From the NCBI RefSeq assembly GCF_000372745.1, contig NZ_KB889585.1, forward strand, positions 62,001 through 126,000: a DNA stretch of 64,000 bases, read 5' to 3'. The notes under the pieces were generated by a model, which searched no databases, was not told where the DNA came from, and worked only from the letters and a program-made list of their open reading frames with translations. Made by a program: the position numbers and the translations under genes. Shown here piece by piece: positions 41,383-49,798 of the stretch. The DNA comes from Embleya scabrispora DSM 41855. GTDB lineage: Bacteria; Actinomycetota; Actinomycetes; Streptomycetales; Streptomycetaceae. Positions within the stretch are counted from its first letter, which is position 1. Each line of letters starts with the position of its first letter.

Positions 41383-43221
41383 ATGGGCGTAGAAAGCGCC
41401 TTGGTCGAAAATAATGCGACCGAGGTCATGGGGAATACCGATCCGGAAATGTCGCAAAAAAGGCCGTGGTATCGGCCGGACGCGCGCAGCGGATGGGCCC
41501 TGGCCGTCGTGCTGGTCCCGGCGTTGCTCCTCGGACTGGCGGCCTTCCAACGACGCTGGATCGGCGACGACGGCCTGATCTTCGTCCGCGTCTCGCAGCA
41601 GATCCTGGACGGCAACGGGCCCAACTTCAACGTGGGCGAGCGCGCCGAGGCGGCGACGTCCACGCTGTGGCCGTGGCTGCTCGCGCTGGTCGGCGGGGTG
41701 ACCGGGATCGACCTGGTCGCCGTCGCGGTGTACGGCTCACTGGTGTGCGCGGTGGCCGGCCTGGCGATCGCCACGACGGGCACCAGGCGGCTGTATCGCG
41801 ACCTCCCGGGTGGCGGGTGGCCGCTGCCCGCCGGGGCGCTGGTGATCGCCGCGCTGCCGCCGTTCTGGGACTTCGCCACGTCCGGCCTGGAGATGGGGCT
41901 GATCTTCGTCTGGCTGGGCACGAGTTGGTCGCTGCTGGCCCGGCTGGACCGGGACAGCTCCTTCGCGCGCCAGGCGTGGACCTCGTTCGCGCTCGGCATG
42001 GGCGTGCTGGTGCGGCCCGACCTGGCGCTGGGCACGATCGTGTTCGCGGTGGCCGCCTGGCTGCTGCTGCGGCCGACCCGCAAGCGGTTGGCCGTGCTCG
42101 CGCTGTGCGGCGGCCTGCTCCCGGTGCTCTACCAGATCTTCCGGATGGGCTACTACGGCGTTCTGTTGCCCAACACGGCGATAGCCAAGGAGGGCACCAA
42201 GACCGACGTCGGTCGCGGCTGGACCTACTTCGAGGACTACGCGAGCCCGTACAACATCTGGGCGCCGCTGCTGCTCACCGTGGTGGCGGTGGGTCTGTTG
42301 GTCACCGTGGGCCGCTCGGTCGGCGACTTCGAGCGCTACCGGATCCGGGTGCTGACCGCGACCGCGCTGGTCGTGGGCACGGTGCTGCTCGGCTACGTGA
42401 TCGTGGTCGGCGGCGACTTCATGCACGCCCGGCTGCTGCTGCCCGGCACGTTCGCGTTCCTGCTGCCGGTCCTGGTGCTGCCGCTGCAGCGGTTGTACGC
42501 GAGCACCGCCGCGGGGTTGGCCGTGTGGTCGGTGGTCTGCGCGGCCTCGATGCGCGTGCCGTACCAGGGCTTCGGTCCGCAGAACATCGAGGACACCCGC
42601 GCGTGGTACGTGACCTGGACCGGCGAGCGGAACCCGGTCACCTCGAAGGCATACCGGGACGCGTTCGTGAAGCGGCTCGAAGGCGTCGGCACGGAGTGGA
42701 GGACGGACACCGCCACGCCCGGCGCGCAGTTCGTCTACCTGACCTACTACCACGAGCCCGACAAGTTCTGGATGTTGAACTTCGACTTCCGCTCCGCGCC
42801 GCTCAAGTACCACGTCCCGGTCACCGACTCGGTGGTCTACGGCGCGCTCGGGCAGCCCGCGGTCCTGGTGCCCACCTCGGGGCTGGCGATCGACATCTTC
42901 GGTCTGGCCAATCCGCTCGGCGCGCACCTGGACCTCGACTACCGGACCCGGTCCGGGCACGACAAGCTGACCTACATCGAATGGATTCTGGCCGACTTCA
43001 CCCAGCCGGGTACCCGACTGGACATGCGCAACGTCGATCCGGCCAAGGTCGAGGCGGCCCGGCGGGCTTTGAACTGCGGCGGTATTCGCGAACTTCAGGA
43101 AGCGACCCGTGAGCCCATGTCGGTATCGCGATTCTGGAAGAACCTCATCGGGTCGCCGAAGCGGAACTCGATGCGGATTCCGACGAATCCGATCGACGCG
43201 GAGAAGAAGTACTGCCGCTGA
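41383..43221 (+). CDS. AftB-like (GT89) membrane arabinofuranosyltransferase homologue
   Basis: This 612-residue GT-C-type protein has about nine to ten spans (38-430) and a C-terminal soluble domain. Residues 55-95 read FQRRWIGDDGLIFVR and GNGPNFNVGERAEA with STLWPW, the signature of mycobacterial AftB, which adds terminal beta-1,2-arabinofuranose to arabinogalactan and lipoarabinomannan. Asp62-Asp63 match the catalytic pair of the first loop. Streptomyces-like walls lack mycolylated arabinogalactan, so the acceptor must differ. The start is taken as the ATG at 41383; the ATG at 41428 is an alternative. Its 3' end overlaps the convergent mutY gene by 77 bp. Confidence 0.75.
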   Translation: MGVESALVENNATEVMGNTDPEMSQKRPWYRPDARSGWALAVVLVPALLLGLAAFQRRWIGDDGLIFVRVSQQILDGNGPNFNVGERAEAATSTLWPWLLALVGGVTGIDLVAVAVYGSLVCAVAGLAIATTGTRRLYRDLPGGGWPLPAGALVIAALPPFWDFATSGLEMGLIFVWLGTSWSLLARLDRDSSFARQAWTSFALGMGVLVRPDLALGTIVFAVAAWLLLRPTRKRLAVLALCGGLLPVLYQIFRMGYYGVLLPNTAIAKEGTKTDVGRGWTYFEDYASPYNIWAPLLLTVVAVGLLVTVGRSVGDFERYRIRVLTATALVVGTVLLGYVIVVGGDFMHARLLLPGTFAFLLPVLVLPLQRLYASTAAGLAVWSVVCAASMRVPYQGFGPQNIEDTRAWYVTWTGERNPVTSKAYRDAFVKRLEGVGTEWRTDTATPGAQFVYLTYYHEPDKFWMLNFDFRSAPLKYHVPVTDSVVYGALGQPAVLVPTSGLAIDIFGLANPLGAHLDLDYRTRSGHDKLTYIEWILADFTQPGTRLDMRNVDPAKVEAARRALNCGGIRELQEATREPMSVSRFWKNLIGSPKRNSMRIPTNPIDAEKKYCR

Positions 43222-44098
43222 GCGAGCCGGCGGGCAGTCGGTACACGCCCGCCGCCAACGGCTCGACCAGACCGTCCGCGACCAGCCCGTCCAGCGCCCG
43301 TGCGCGTTGGACGGGCTCGTCCCACACCGCGTCCAACGCGGCCTGGGAAACCGGTCCGGCGCTTTCCCGCAGCACCGCGAGCAAGCGACCGCGGACCTGG
43401 CGGTCGGTTCCCGCGTAGGTCTGGCCGCGCCGGGGCGGCCCCTCGTACGCGGGCTTGCCCGCCAGCCGCCACGCGCACAGCGCGGCGATCGGGCAGCCCA
43501 CGCACTTGGCCGACTTCGCGGTGCACACCAGCGCGCCGAGTTCCATGATCGCCACCGCCCAGGTCGCGGCGCGTTCCGCGGCGGCGGGCAACAGCGTGGT
43601 CGCGGTGCGCCGCTCGGCCGGCGTGGTGGCCTGCGGCGGGTACTCGACGCCGTCGATCGCCCGGCCGATCACCCGGCGCACGTTGGTGTCCAGCACGATG
43701 TGCCGCTGCCGGAAGGCGAACGAGGCGATGGCCGCGGCGGTGTACTCGCCGACGCCCGGCAGCGCCAGCAGATCCGAGTGTGCGGACGGGACTTCGCCGT
43801 CGTGGCGCTCGACCATCGCGACGGCTGCGCCGTGCAGCCGCAGCGCGCGGCGCGGGTAGCCGAGCCGACCCCACATCCGCACCGCCTCGCCCGGCTCGTC
43901 GGCGGCCAGCGCGGCCGGCGTGGGCCAGCGGGTCAGCCAGGCTTCGTAGACCGGCAACACCCGCGCCACGGGAGTCTGTTGCAGCATGAACTCGCTGACC
44001 ACGACCGCCCACGCGGATGCGTCGGGGGTCCGCCAGGGCAAATCGCGTTGATTGGCCGAATACCAGTCCAGGATCGGCTCGTGCAGTGCGTGTGACAT
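43145..44098 (-). CDS. mutY: A/G-specific adenine glycosylase
   Basis: MutY removes adenine opposite 8-oxoguanine. The 317-residue protein has the catalytic Glu36 in SEFMLQQT, the helix-hairpin-helix LPGVGEYTA (113-121), the catalytic Asp137 in VLDTNVRRV, and the iron-sulfur loop C192-x6-C199-x2-C202-x5-C208. The C-terminal region is shorter than the MutT-like domain of E. coli MutY. The last 25 residues are Ser/Ala-rich and are encoded antisense to the end of the AftB-like gene, so the tail may be a recent extension. It starts at ATG 44098. Confidence 0.95.
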   Translation of the reverse strand: MSHALHEPILDWYSANQRDLPWRTPDASAWAVVVSEFMLQQTPVARVLPVYEAWLTRWPTPAALAADEPGEAVRMWGRLGYPRRALRLHGAAVAMVERHDGEVPSAHSDLLALPGVGEYTAAAIASFAFRQRHIVLDTNVRRVIGRAIDGVEYPPQATTPAERRTATTLLPAAAERAATWAVAIMELGALVCTAKSAKCVGCPIAALCAWRLAGKPAYEGPPRRGQTYAGTDRQVRGRLLAVLRESAGPVSQAALDAVWDEPVQRARALDGLVADGLVEPLAAGVYRLPAGSLSGSTSSPRRSDSSESASSSASATR

Positions 44099-44267
44099 CT
44101 CTCCCCGATCCTCGCACGTTACGGGAGGTCACTCGGGCGAGTGACGGTGGCTTCTGCCCGTAAATGCCGGAATAAGCCTGCGACCAGGGCTTCTTCGGTC
44201 GCGACACGGCAGGAAATTCCAACGCTTTCGACGGTGTGGCTACACCGGACGGCGTAACGATCTCCCC

Positions 44268-44273
44268 TAGAGT
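44268..44273 (+). promoter_or_regulatory. -10 box TAGAGT of a leaderless gene
   Basis: TAGAGT lies 6 nt before the GTG at 44280, fixing that start over the TTG at 44274. Confidence 0.5.
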
Positions 44274-44279
44274 TTGCGC

Positions 44280-45122
44280 GTGGACTCGATGCGCCGTCCC
44301 GTGGGTCACCTGCCGTCAACCGTGTATTGGCGACGGCGGGTCGTCGTGCTGCTCGCCCTCGCGCTGTTGATCGCGCTGGTGGCCTGGGCATGCACTGCCG
44401 GTGGGGACTCCGACGACAAGAAGAACGCCTCGGACAAGAAGCCGATCGCGTCCGGATCGGCCTCGCCCGATCCGAGCGCCATCACACCGGGGGCCAACCC
44501 GACCAACGGCGCAAACCCGCCGATCCCGGGCGGCGGTACCGGCACGCCCGGCGCGGGCACCTCCGGCGCGTCGGCGGGCACGGCCGGCCAGCCCGGCGGG
44601 CAACCGGGCCAGAGCTCCGGGCAGTCCGCGGGTACGGCCGGCAGCGGCGGTACGACGCCCGGGGGCGGCAAGGCCGCGCCGAACGGTGGCATCTGGTGCA
44701 CGCCGAGCATGATCCGGGTGCAGATCCAGCCGGTGGAGTCCGGCAAGAGCGCGTACAACGCCTCGCAGAACGTGGCGCTCAAGGTGATCGTCACCAACCG
44801 GACCGGGCCGACCTGCTACGTCGACCTCGCGCCGAGCCGCGCCTACATCGAGGTGCTCTCCGGCAACGACCGGCTGTGGAGTTCGGCCGACTGCGCGGCC
44901 GGTGCGGCCACCGATCTGCGCCAGTTGCAGCAGGGCGACGCCCAGGCCGTGTCGATCACCCGGGACTGGGCCTGGACCCGTTCCAACGCCGGGCAGTGCG
45001 CCATCAACGGCGGGCAGACCAAGGCCGCTCCCGCGGACAAGGCGGCCTACCGCGCCAAGGGCACGCTGGCAGGCCTGGAGCCGTCCGGCGAGTTCGTGTT
45101 CACCGCGACGGTGGGCAAGTAG
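44280..45122 (+). CDS. Membrane-anchored protein with Gly/Ser-rich linker and beta domain
   Basis: The product has 280 residues. A basic N-terminus and the span VVVLLALALLIALVAWACTAGG anchor it; the C after the span could be a lipobox-like residue but the context is weak. Residues 50-135 are a flexible Gly/Ser/Pro/Thr linker. Residues 138-280 form a beta-rich domain with Cys pairs (IWCTPSM, PTCYVDL, ADCAAG, GQCAING), resembling extracytoplasmic DUF4232-like domains. It would be held on the outer face of the membrane. It lies between mutY and disA, a conserved site in Streptomyces; function is unknown. Confidence 0.75.
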   Translation: MDSMRRPVGHLPSTVYWRRRVVVLLALALLIALVAWACTAGGDSDDKKNASDKKPIASGSASPDPSAITPGANPTNGANPPIPGGGTGTPGAGTSGASAGTAGQPGGQPGQSSGQSAGTAGSGGTTPGGGKAAPNGGIWCTPSMIRVQIQPVESGKSAYNASQNVALKVIVTNRTGPTCYVDLAPSRAYIEVLSGNDRLWSSADCAAGAATDLRQLQQGDAQAVSITRDWAWTRSNAGQCAINGGQTKAAPADKAAYRAKGTLAGLEPSGEFVFTATVGK

Positions 45123-45141
45123 CGGGACGATCCGCATCGAG

Positions 45142-45185
45142 CACGAGAAGGGGCCCCGGCGCACGCGCCGGGGCCCCTTCTCGTG
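45142..45185. terminator. Bidirectional terminator between convergent genes
   Basis: Perfect 21-bp arms (45142-45162 and 45165-45185) are separated by 2 bp. The hairpin fills the gap between the membrane protein gene and disA. Confidence 0.9.
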
Positions 45186-45200
45186 TCCGTACGACCGCGG

Positions 45201-46310
45201 TTACACGTAGCGCTCCAGGATCGAGGACTCGGCGAGTCGGGACAGGCCCTCGCGCACGCTGCGTGCCCGGGCCTCGCCGACGCCGTCCACGGCCTGGAGG
45301 TCGTCGACGCTGGCCGCGAGCAGCTTCTGCAGGCCGCCGAAGTGCTCCACGAGCCGCTCGATCACCACGGGTGGGAGTCGGGGGACCTTGGCGAGCAGTC
45401 GGTAGCCGCGCGGGCTGACCGCGGAGTCGAGCACCTCGTGGCCCGACGTGAAGCCGAGTGCGCGGGCCACCGTCTGCAGATCGAGCAGATCCGCGTGCGC
45501 GAGACCGTCGAGCTCGGCGAGCACGTCGGCCTCGGTCCGGCCGCGCTTGATCGCCCGCTCGGGCACGTAGTCGCGGGCGACCAGCTTGCGGTCGTCCTCG
45601 ACGCCCGCGATCAGCTCTTCGAGCTGCAACGAGAGCAGTCGGCCGTCGACGCCCAACTCGGTGACGTAGCCGTCGATCTCACGGGCGATCAGGCGCACCA
45701 TCTCCAGTCGCTGGGACACCGCGCACACGTCCCGCACGGTGACCAGGTCCTCGATTTCCAGCGCGGACAGCGTGCCCGACACCTCGTCGAGCCGGAGCTT
45801 GTACCGCTCCAGGGTGGCCAACGCCTGGTTGGCTCGGGACAGGATCGCCGCCGAGTCCTCCAGCACGTGTCGCTTGCCGTTGACGTAGAGCGCGATCAGG
45901 CGCATGGACTGGCTCACCGAGACCACCGGGTAGCCGGTCTGCTTGTTGACCCGCTCGGCGGTGCGGTGCCGGGTGCCGGTCTCCTCCGTCGGAATCGACG
46001 GGTCCGGGACGAGCTGGACGCCCGCTCGGACGATCTTCGTGCACTCGCGGTCGACCACGACGCCGCCGTCGAGCTTGCACAGCTCGCGCAGCCGGGTCGC
46101 GGAGAACTCGACGTCGAGCACGAAGCCGCCCGTGGAAAGCGCCTCCACCGCCTTGTCGAAGCCAAGCACGATCAGGCCGCCCGTGTTGCCCCGGAGAATG
46201 CGCTCCAGGCCGTCGCGCAGGGCGGTGCCCGGGGCCACGGATTGCAGCGCGGCCCTCACGAGGGCCGCGTCGGCACTCGTGCCCTTGTCGGTCCGGTCAT
46301 TCGTAGCCAC
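45201..46310 (-). CDS. disA: DNA integrity scanning diadenylate cyclase DisA
   Basis: DisA makes cyclic di-AMP and scans DNA for branched structures. The 369-residue protein has the DAC domain (residues about 15-150), with the active-site DGG (81-83, usually DGA) and RHR (114-116) motifs. A helical linker is followed by the C-terminal helix-hairpin-helix DNA-binding domain ([19 protein letters not shown]). The GTG at 46310 has GGGGAG upstream and is preferred to the ATG at 46334. radA lies upstream on the same strand across a 347-bp gap; in other bacteria RadA and DisA act together at stalled forks. Confidence 0.96.
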   Translation of the reverse strand: MATNDRTDKGTSADAALVRAALQSVAPGTALRDGLERILRGNTGGLIVLGFDKAVEALSTGGFVLDVEFSATRLRELCKLDGGVVVDRECTKIVRAGVQLVPDPSIPTEETGTRHRTAERVNKQTGYPVVSVSQSMRLIALYVNGKRHVLEDSAAILSRANQALATLERYKLRLDEVSGTLSALEIEDLVTVRDVCAVSQRLEMVRLIAREIDGYVTELGVDGRLLSLQLEELIAGVEDDRKLVARDYVPERAIKRGRTEADVLAELDGLAHADLLDLQTVARALGFTSGHEVLDSAVSPRGYRLLAKVPRLPPVVIERLVEHFGGLQKLLAASVDDLQAVDGVGEARARSVREGLSRLAESSILERYV

Positions 46311-46657
46311 AGAACTCCCCGTGGTCGTTGCCATCCTCGGCCGGCCATCGGCCGTCACCCGGGCATTTGCTCCGGTATGCACGGCCGGGAGCGCCTCAGG
46401 ACCTGCGGTCGACACAGGTCGGCCGCTACGTCGGAAGATCGGTGGAAAAGTCTAGTGCCTCCCGGCCGCCGACCGGTCGCCTTATCCGGCCCGAAGCCGT
46501 GTTTCGGCACAGGTCGCGCATGCCGTTCCGCTTGTCGAGTATCTCCGAGGCGACGCTTGGTCACTCCTCGGGGCACCTGAAAGTTGCCGGCCGGCATCGC
46601 GCGGTCCGGCCGGCGTCCCGTCGAGGTCCGCTCCGGGCGGGCCCGCGGCGGGCCCGC

Positions 46658-48049
46658 TCACTCGCGGTCGGCCTTGCGCTCGCGGTGCGAGACCAGGTTG
46701 AACGCGCGCAGTGCCTCACGGATGTCGGCCACCTCGATCACCTTCATGCCCTTGGGGATCTTGCCCGGATCGGGCGGCACCAGCGCGTGCGTGAAGCCGA
46801 GCCGGAACGCCTCGGCCAGTCGGCGCTGCACGCCGGTGGTCCGGCGAATCTCGCCGGCGAGGCCGACCTCGCCGATCGCGACCAGCTTGGACGGCAGCGG
46901 GTGGTCGGCGGCGGCGCCCGCGAGCGCCAGGGCCGCGGCCAGGTCGGCGGCCGGCTCGGTGAGCTTCACCCCGCCGACGGTGGCGGTGTGGATCTCGGTC
47001 TTCTCCAGGCGCACCCCGCCGCGCCGCTCCAGGACTGCGAGCACCATGCCCATCCGGGCCGAGTCGAGCCCCGAGGTGGCCCGGCGCGGGGTGGGGATCT
47101 GGGACGGCGCCACCAACGCCTGCACCTCGACCACGAGCGGGCGCTTGCCCTCCAGGGTCACCGTGACGCACGTGCCGGAGACCGGTTCCTGGCGCTGGGT
47201 CAGAAACAGGCCGCTGGGGTCGGTCAGGCCGGTGATGCCCTCGTCGTGCAGCTCGAAGCAGCCGACCTCGTCCGCCGTGCCGTAGCGGTTCTTGATCGCG
47301 CGGACCAGGCGCAGCCGGGCGTGTCGGTCGCCCTCGAAGTGCAGCACGACGTCGACCAGGTGCTCCAGCAGGCGCGGGCCGGCGATCGAGCCGTCCTTGG
47401 TGACGTGGCCGACCAGGACGGTGGCGATGTTGCGTTCCTTGGCGATGCGGATCAGCGCGCCGGTGACCTCGCGGATCTGCGACACGCCGCCGGGGGCGCC
47501 GTCGATCGCGGGCGAGGCGATGGTCTGCACCGAGTCGACCACGAGCAGCGCGGGTTTGACCGCGTCCACGTGGCTGATCAGCGCGGCGAGGTCGGTCTCG
47601 GCGGCGAGGTAGAGCTCCTCGTTCAGGGCGTCGATCCGACCCGCGCGCAGCCGGACCTGGGCGGCGGACTCCTCACCGGTGATGTAGAGCGTGCGCGCGG
47701 CCGGCGAGGCGGATTTGCTGGCCACGTCCAGCAGCAGGGTGGACTTGCCGACGCCGGGCTCGCCCGCGAGCAGCACGACCGCGCCCGGGACCAGGCCGCC
47801 GCCGAGCACGCGGTCCAGCTCCTCGACGCCGGTCGAGCGGAACTTGGCCGCCTGGACGTCGATCCGGCCGATCGGCAGCGCGGCGGTGGTGACCGGTCCG
47901 GCGACGATCGAGCGGGCCTTGGGCGCGCCGAACTCCTCGACCGTGCCCCATGCGTGGCACTCGTTGCAGCGACCCAGCCATTTCGGCCCGGTCCAGCCGC
48001 ATTCGGTGCAGCGGTACGACGGGCGATCCTTCGTGGTGGTCCTGGCCAT
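46658..48049 (-). CDS. radA: DNA repair protein RadA (Sms)
   Basis: RadA is a RecA-like helicase that processes recombination intermediates. The 463-residue protein has a C4 zinc finger (C14, C17, C28, C31), Walker A GEPGVGKST, the RadA-specific KNRYG motif (usually KNRFG), and a C-terminal Lon-like domain (LGFTHALVPP near the end). Length is normal. It starts at ATG 48049 by family alignment; the ribosome site is weak. disA is downstream in the same direction. The 347-bp gap between them contains no other gene that I can support. Confidence 0.96.
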   Translation of the reverse strand: MARTTTKDRPSYRCTECGWTGPKWLGRCNECHAWGTVEEFGAPKARSIVAGPVTTAALPIGRIDVQAAKFRSTGVEELDRVLGGGLVPGAVVLLAGEPGVGKSTLLLDVASKSASPAARTLYITGEESAAQVRLRAGRIDALNEELYLAAETDLAALISHVDAVKPALLVVDSVQTIASPAIDGAPGGVSQIREVTGALIRIAKERNIATVLVGHVTKDGSIAGPRLLEHLVDVVLHFEGDRHARLRLVRAIKNRYGTADEVGCFELHDEGITGLTDPSGLFLTQRQEPVSGTCVTVTLEGKRPLVVEVQALVAPSQIPTPRRATSGLDSARMGMVLAVLERRGGVRLEKTEIHTATVGGVKLTEPAADLAAALALAGAAADHPLPSKLVAIGEVGLAGEIRRTTGVQRRLAEAFRLGFTHALVPPDPGKIPKGMKVIEVADIREALRAFNLVSHRERKADRE

Positions 48050-48179
48050 GCCAGGAACGTTAACGGCCCGCGCCGACATCGATCACCGGCGGCCGGTCGG
48101 CCGCCGATCGATCATGGTCGGAATGTCTTGATCCTGTCACCGAGCCGGCAAAGCGATGGTGACCATGGGGCGTTCTCCC

Positions 48180-48185
48180 TACCGT
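48180..48185 (+). promoter_or_regulatory. -10 box TACCGT of the first sigma-fusion gene
   Basis: TACCGT lies 8 nt before the ATG at 48194; leaderless spacing. Confidence 0.45.
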
Positions 48186-48193
48186 GGGGCGGC

Positions 48194-49681
48194 ATGGCGG
48201 GTGGGGACGTTGCGGGGCAGGGATCCGGTACGGCGGACGTGACGGGCGCGGCGCCCGACGCCGTCGCTTTGTACGACGCCCACGGTGACGCCCTGTTCGG
48301 GTTCTGCGTGGCGCTGGGGTACGAGCCGGGGGTCGCGGCGCGGGCGGTGCGCGCGACGCTGGCGGCGGCGCCCGAGCGGATCCGCGCGCTGCGCGAGCCG
48401 AGCCGGGCCCGGGCGCTGCTGTACGGCCTGGCGCGCGTCGAGTGCGCCCGGGAGGCGGTCGACCGGCGTGGGCCCGGGGTGGTCGAGCAGGTGTTGGCCG
48501 CGGGCGGAGCGGTGTGGTCCGTGCCCGATCGGCAGCGGCTGGTGCCCCTGGTCCGGTACGCGTTGTGGGCGGTGGACGAGGTCGAGCGGATCGTGCTGGA
48601 CCTGTCCGTGCGGCATCGCCTGCGCGATCGGGAACTGGCCGATGTGCTGGCGCTGTCCGAGCGGCGGGTGGAACGGGCACTGAGCCGCGCCGGGGAACAG
48701 TTCGAGCACGCGCTCGCGGTGTACGCGGTGGCCACGCACGCGCGGCGGGACTGCCCCGAACTCGCGCTGCTGCTGCCGGACGCGGGCGCGGCGGTGGAGG
48801 CGTCGCTGCGCCAACCCCTGTACCTGCACGTCGACTCGTGCCCGGACTGCGTGGCGCTGCGGCCGGGGGAGGTGGACGCGCGGGCGGTGTTGGCCGCCGC
48901 GGTCCCGCCCGCGGCGCCGTACTCGATCCGGACCGAGCTGTTCGCGGCCGGGACGAGCGGCGCCGGTGGGCCGGTGGATCGGAGCGGTTTCCCGAAGGGG
49001 ATGGGCCGGCCCCGCTCGCGGGTTCCGGTCGTGGTGGGGGGTGCGGTGGCCGTGGCGCTGGTGCTCGGCCTGGCCGTGCTGGTGCGACCGGGCGACGGGG
49101 ACGCGGGCTCGCCGGTCGCGCGGGGTTCGGCCCAGGCTCCGGATCAGCCGGTGATCATTCATCCGCCCGAGGTGCCCACGCACGCGCCGAGTGTCGCGCC
49201 GTCGAGGCCGACCGGGTCGAGCGCGCCGACCGCGGTGCCGAGTACGCGCGCCGGTAGTGCGAAGCCCACCGCCCGCAGCAGCAGGAGCGCCAAGCCCCCG
49301 GCGGCCGGCCCCGCGTCGGCGGCCGGGCTGCCGGCGAACCGGCCGCGGTCGATGGAGACGACGCAGGGCAATCCGGCGCCGCGGGGCACCCTCGCGTGGT
49401 CGCGCACATCGGTGGACCTCGACGCGGGCGGTGCCGCGCAGACCGTCCGGCTCACCGCGACCGGTGGCCCGGTCACGTGGTCCGTGGCCGTGTCGGAAAA
49501 CGATTGGCTCACGGTGAGTCCGAATTCCGGAACGTTGGCCAATGGCCAGTCGATCTCGATCACGATCTCGGCAAATGCGGACAGCGCACCGACCGCCGCG
49601 TGGGCGGTCACTCTTTCGGCGCAGCCGACGGGTGTTTCGCTCGTGGTCCACGGCGCGAGTCGTCGCGTGGATGTTCGATGA
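48194..49681 (+). CDS. Membrane-tethered ECF-sigma-like / zinc-motif / BACON fusion protein (first copy)
   Basis: The product has 495 residues in five parts. Residues 26-90 look like sigma region 2 (ALYDAHGDALFGFC, ARALLYGLARVECARE). Residues 125-172 look like region 4 with an HTH (VDEVERIVLDLSVRHRLRDRELADVLALSERRVERALSRA). H212-x3-C216-x2-C219 is the zinc motif of anti-sigma ZAS domains. Residues 276-298 are one membrane span. A Pro/Ser/Thr linker (310-395) leads to an extracellular BACON-type beta domain (400-490, ENDWLTVSPNSGTLANGQSISITI). Sigma, anti-sigma-like and sensor parts are in one chain. It may bind RNA polymerase at the membrane or be released by proteolysis. Region-2 DNA-contact residues look degenerate. 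Confidence 0.8.
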   Translation: MAGGDVAGQGSGTADVTGAAPDAVALYDAHGDALFGFCVALGYEPGVAARAVRATLAAAPERIRALREPSRARALLYGLARVECAREAVDRRGPGVVEQVLAAGGAVWSVPDRQRLVPLVRYALWAVDEVERIVLDLSVRHRLRDRELADVLALSERRVERALSRAGEQFEHALAVYAVATHARRDCPELALLLPDAGAAVEASLRQPLYLHVDSCPDCVALRPGEVDARAVLAAAVPPAAPYSIRTELFAAGTSGAGGPVDRSGFPKGMGRPRSRVPVVVGGAVAVALVLGLAVLVRPGDGDAGSPVARGSAQAPDQPVIIHPPEVPTHAPSVAPSRPTGSSAPTAVPSTRAGSAKPTARSSRSAKPPAAGPASAAGLPANRPRSMETTQGNPAPRGTLAWSRTSVDLDAGGAAQTVRLTATGGPVTWSVAVSENDWLTVSPNSGTLANGQSISITISANADSAPTAAWAVTLSAQPTGVSLVVHGASRRVDVR

Positions 49682-49785
49682 AGGAATGCGGCCAAAGGTG
49701 ACGGATATTCACTCGAAAGTATGATTGTCGACCTCGAAAGGCGTATGAAAGTGCAAATCACCTGAGTCGGCGGCTCTCGGACACC

Positions 49786-49791
49786 TACGTT
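49786..49791 (+). promoter_or_regulatory. -10 box TACGTT of the second sigma-fusion gene
   Basis: TACGTT lies 7 nt before the GTG at 49799; leaderless spacing. Each fusion gene thus has its own promoter. Confidence 0.5.
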
Positions 49792-49798
49792 CACGAGC

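Noticed and set aside
46311-46657. Possible small gene in the 347-bp gap between radA and disA
   Set aside because: Frames here lack ribosome sites and coding character; I only see the disA upstream region.
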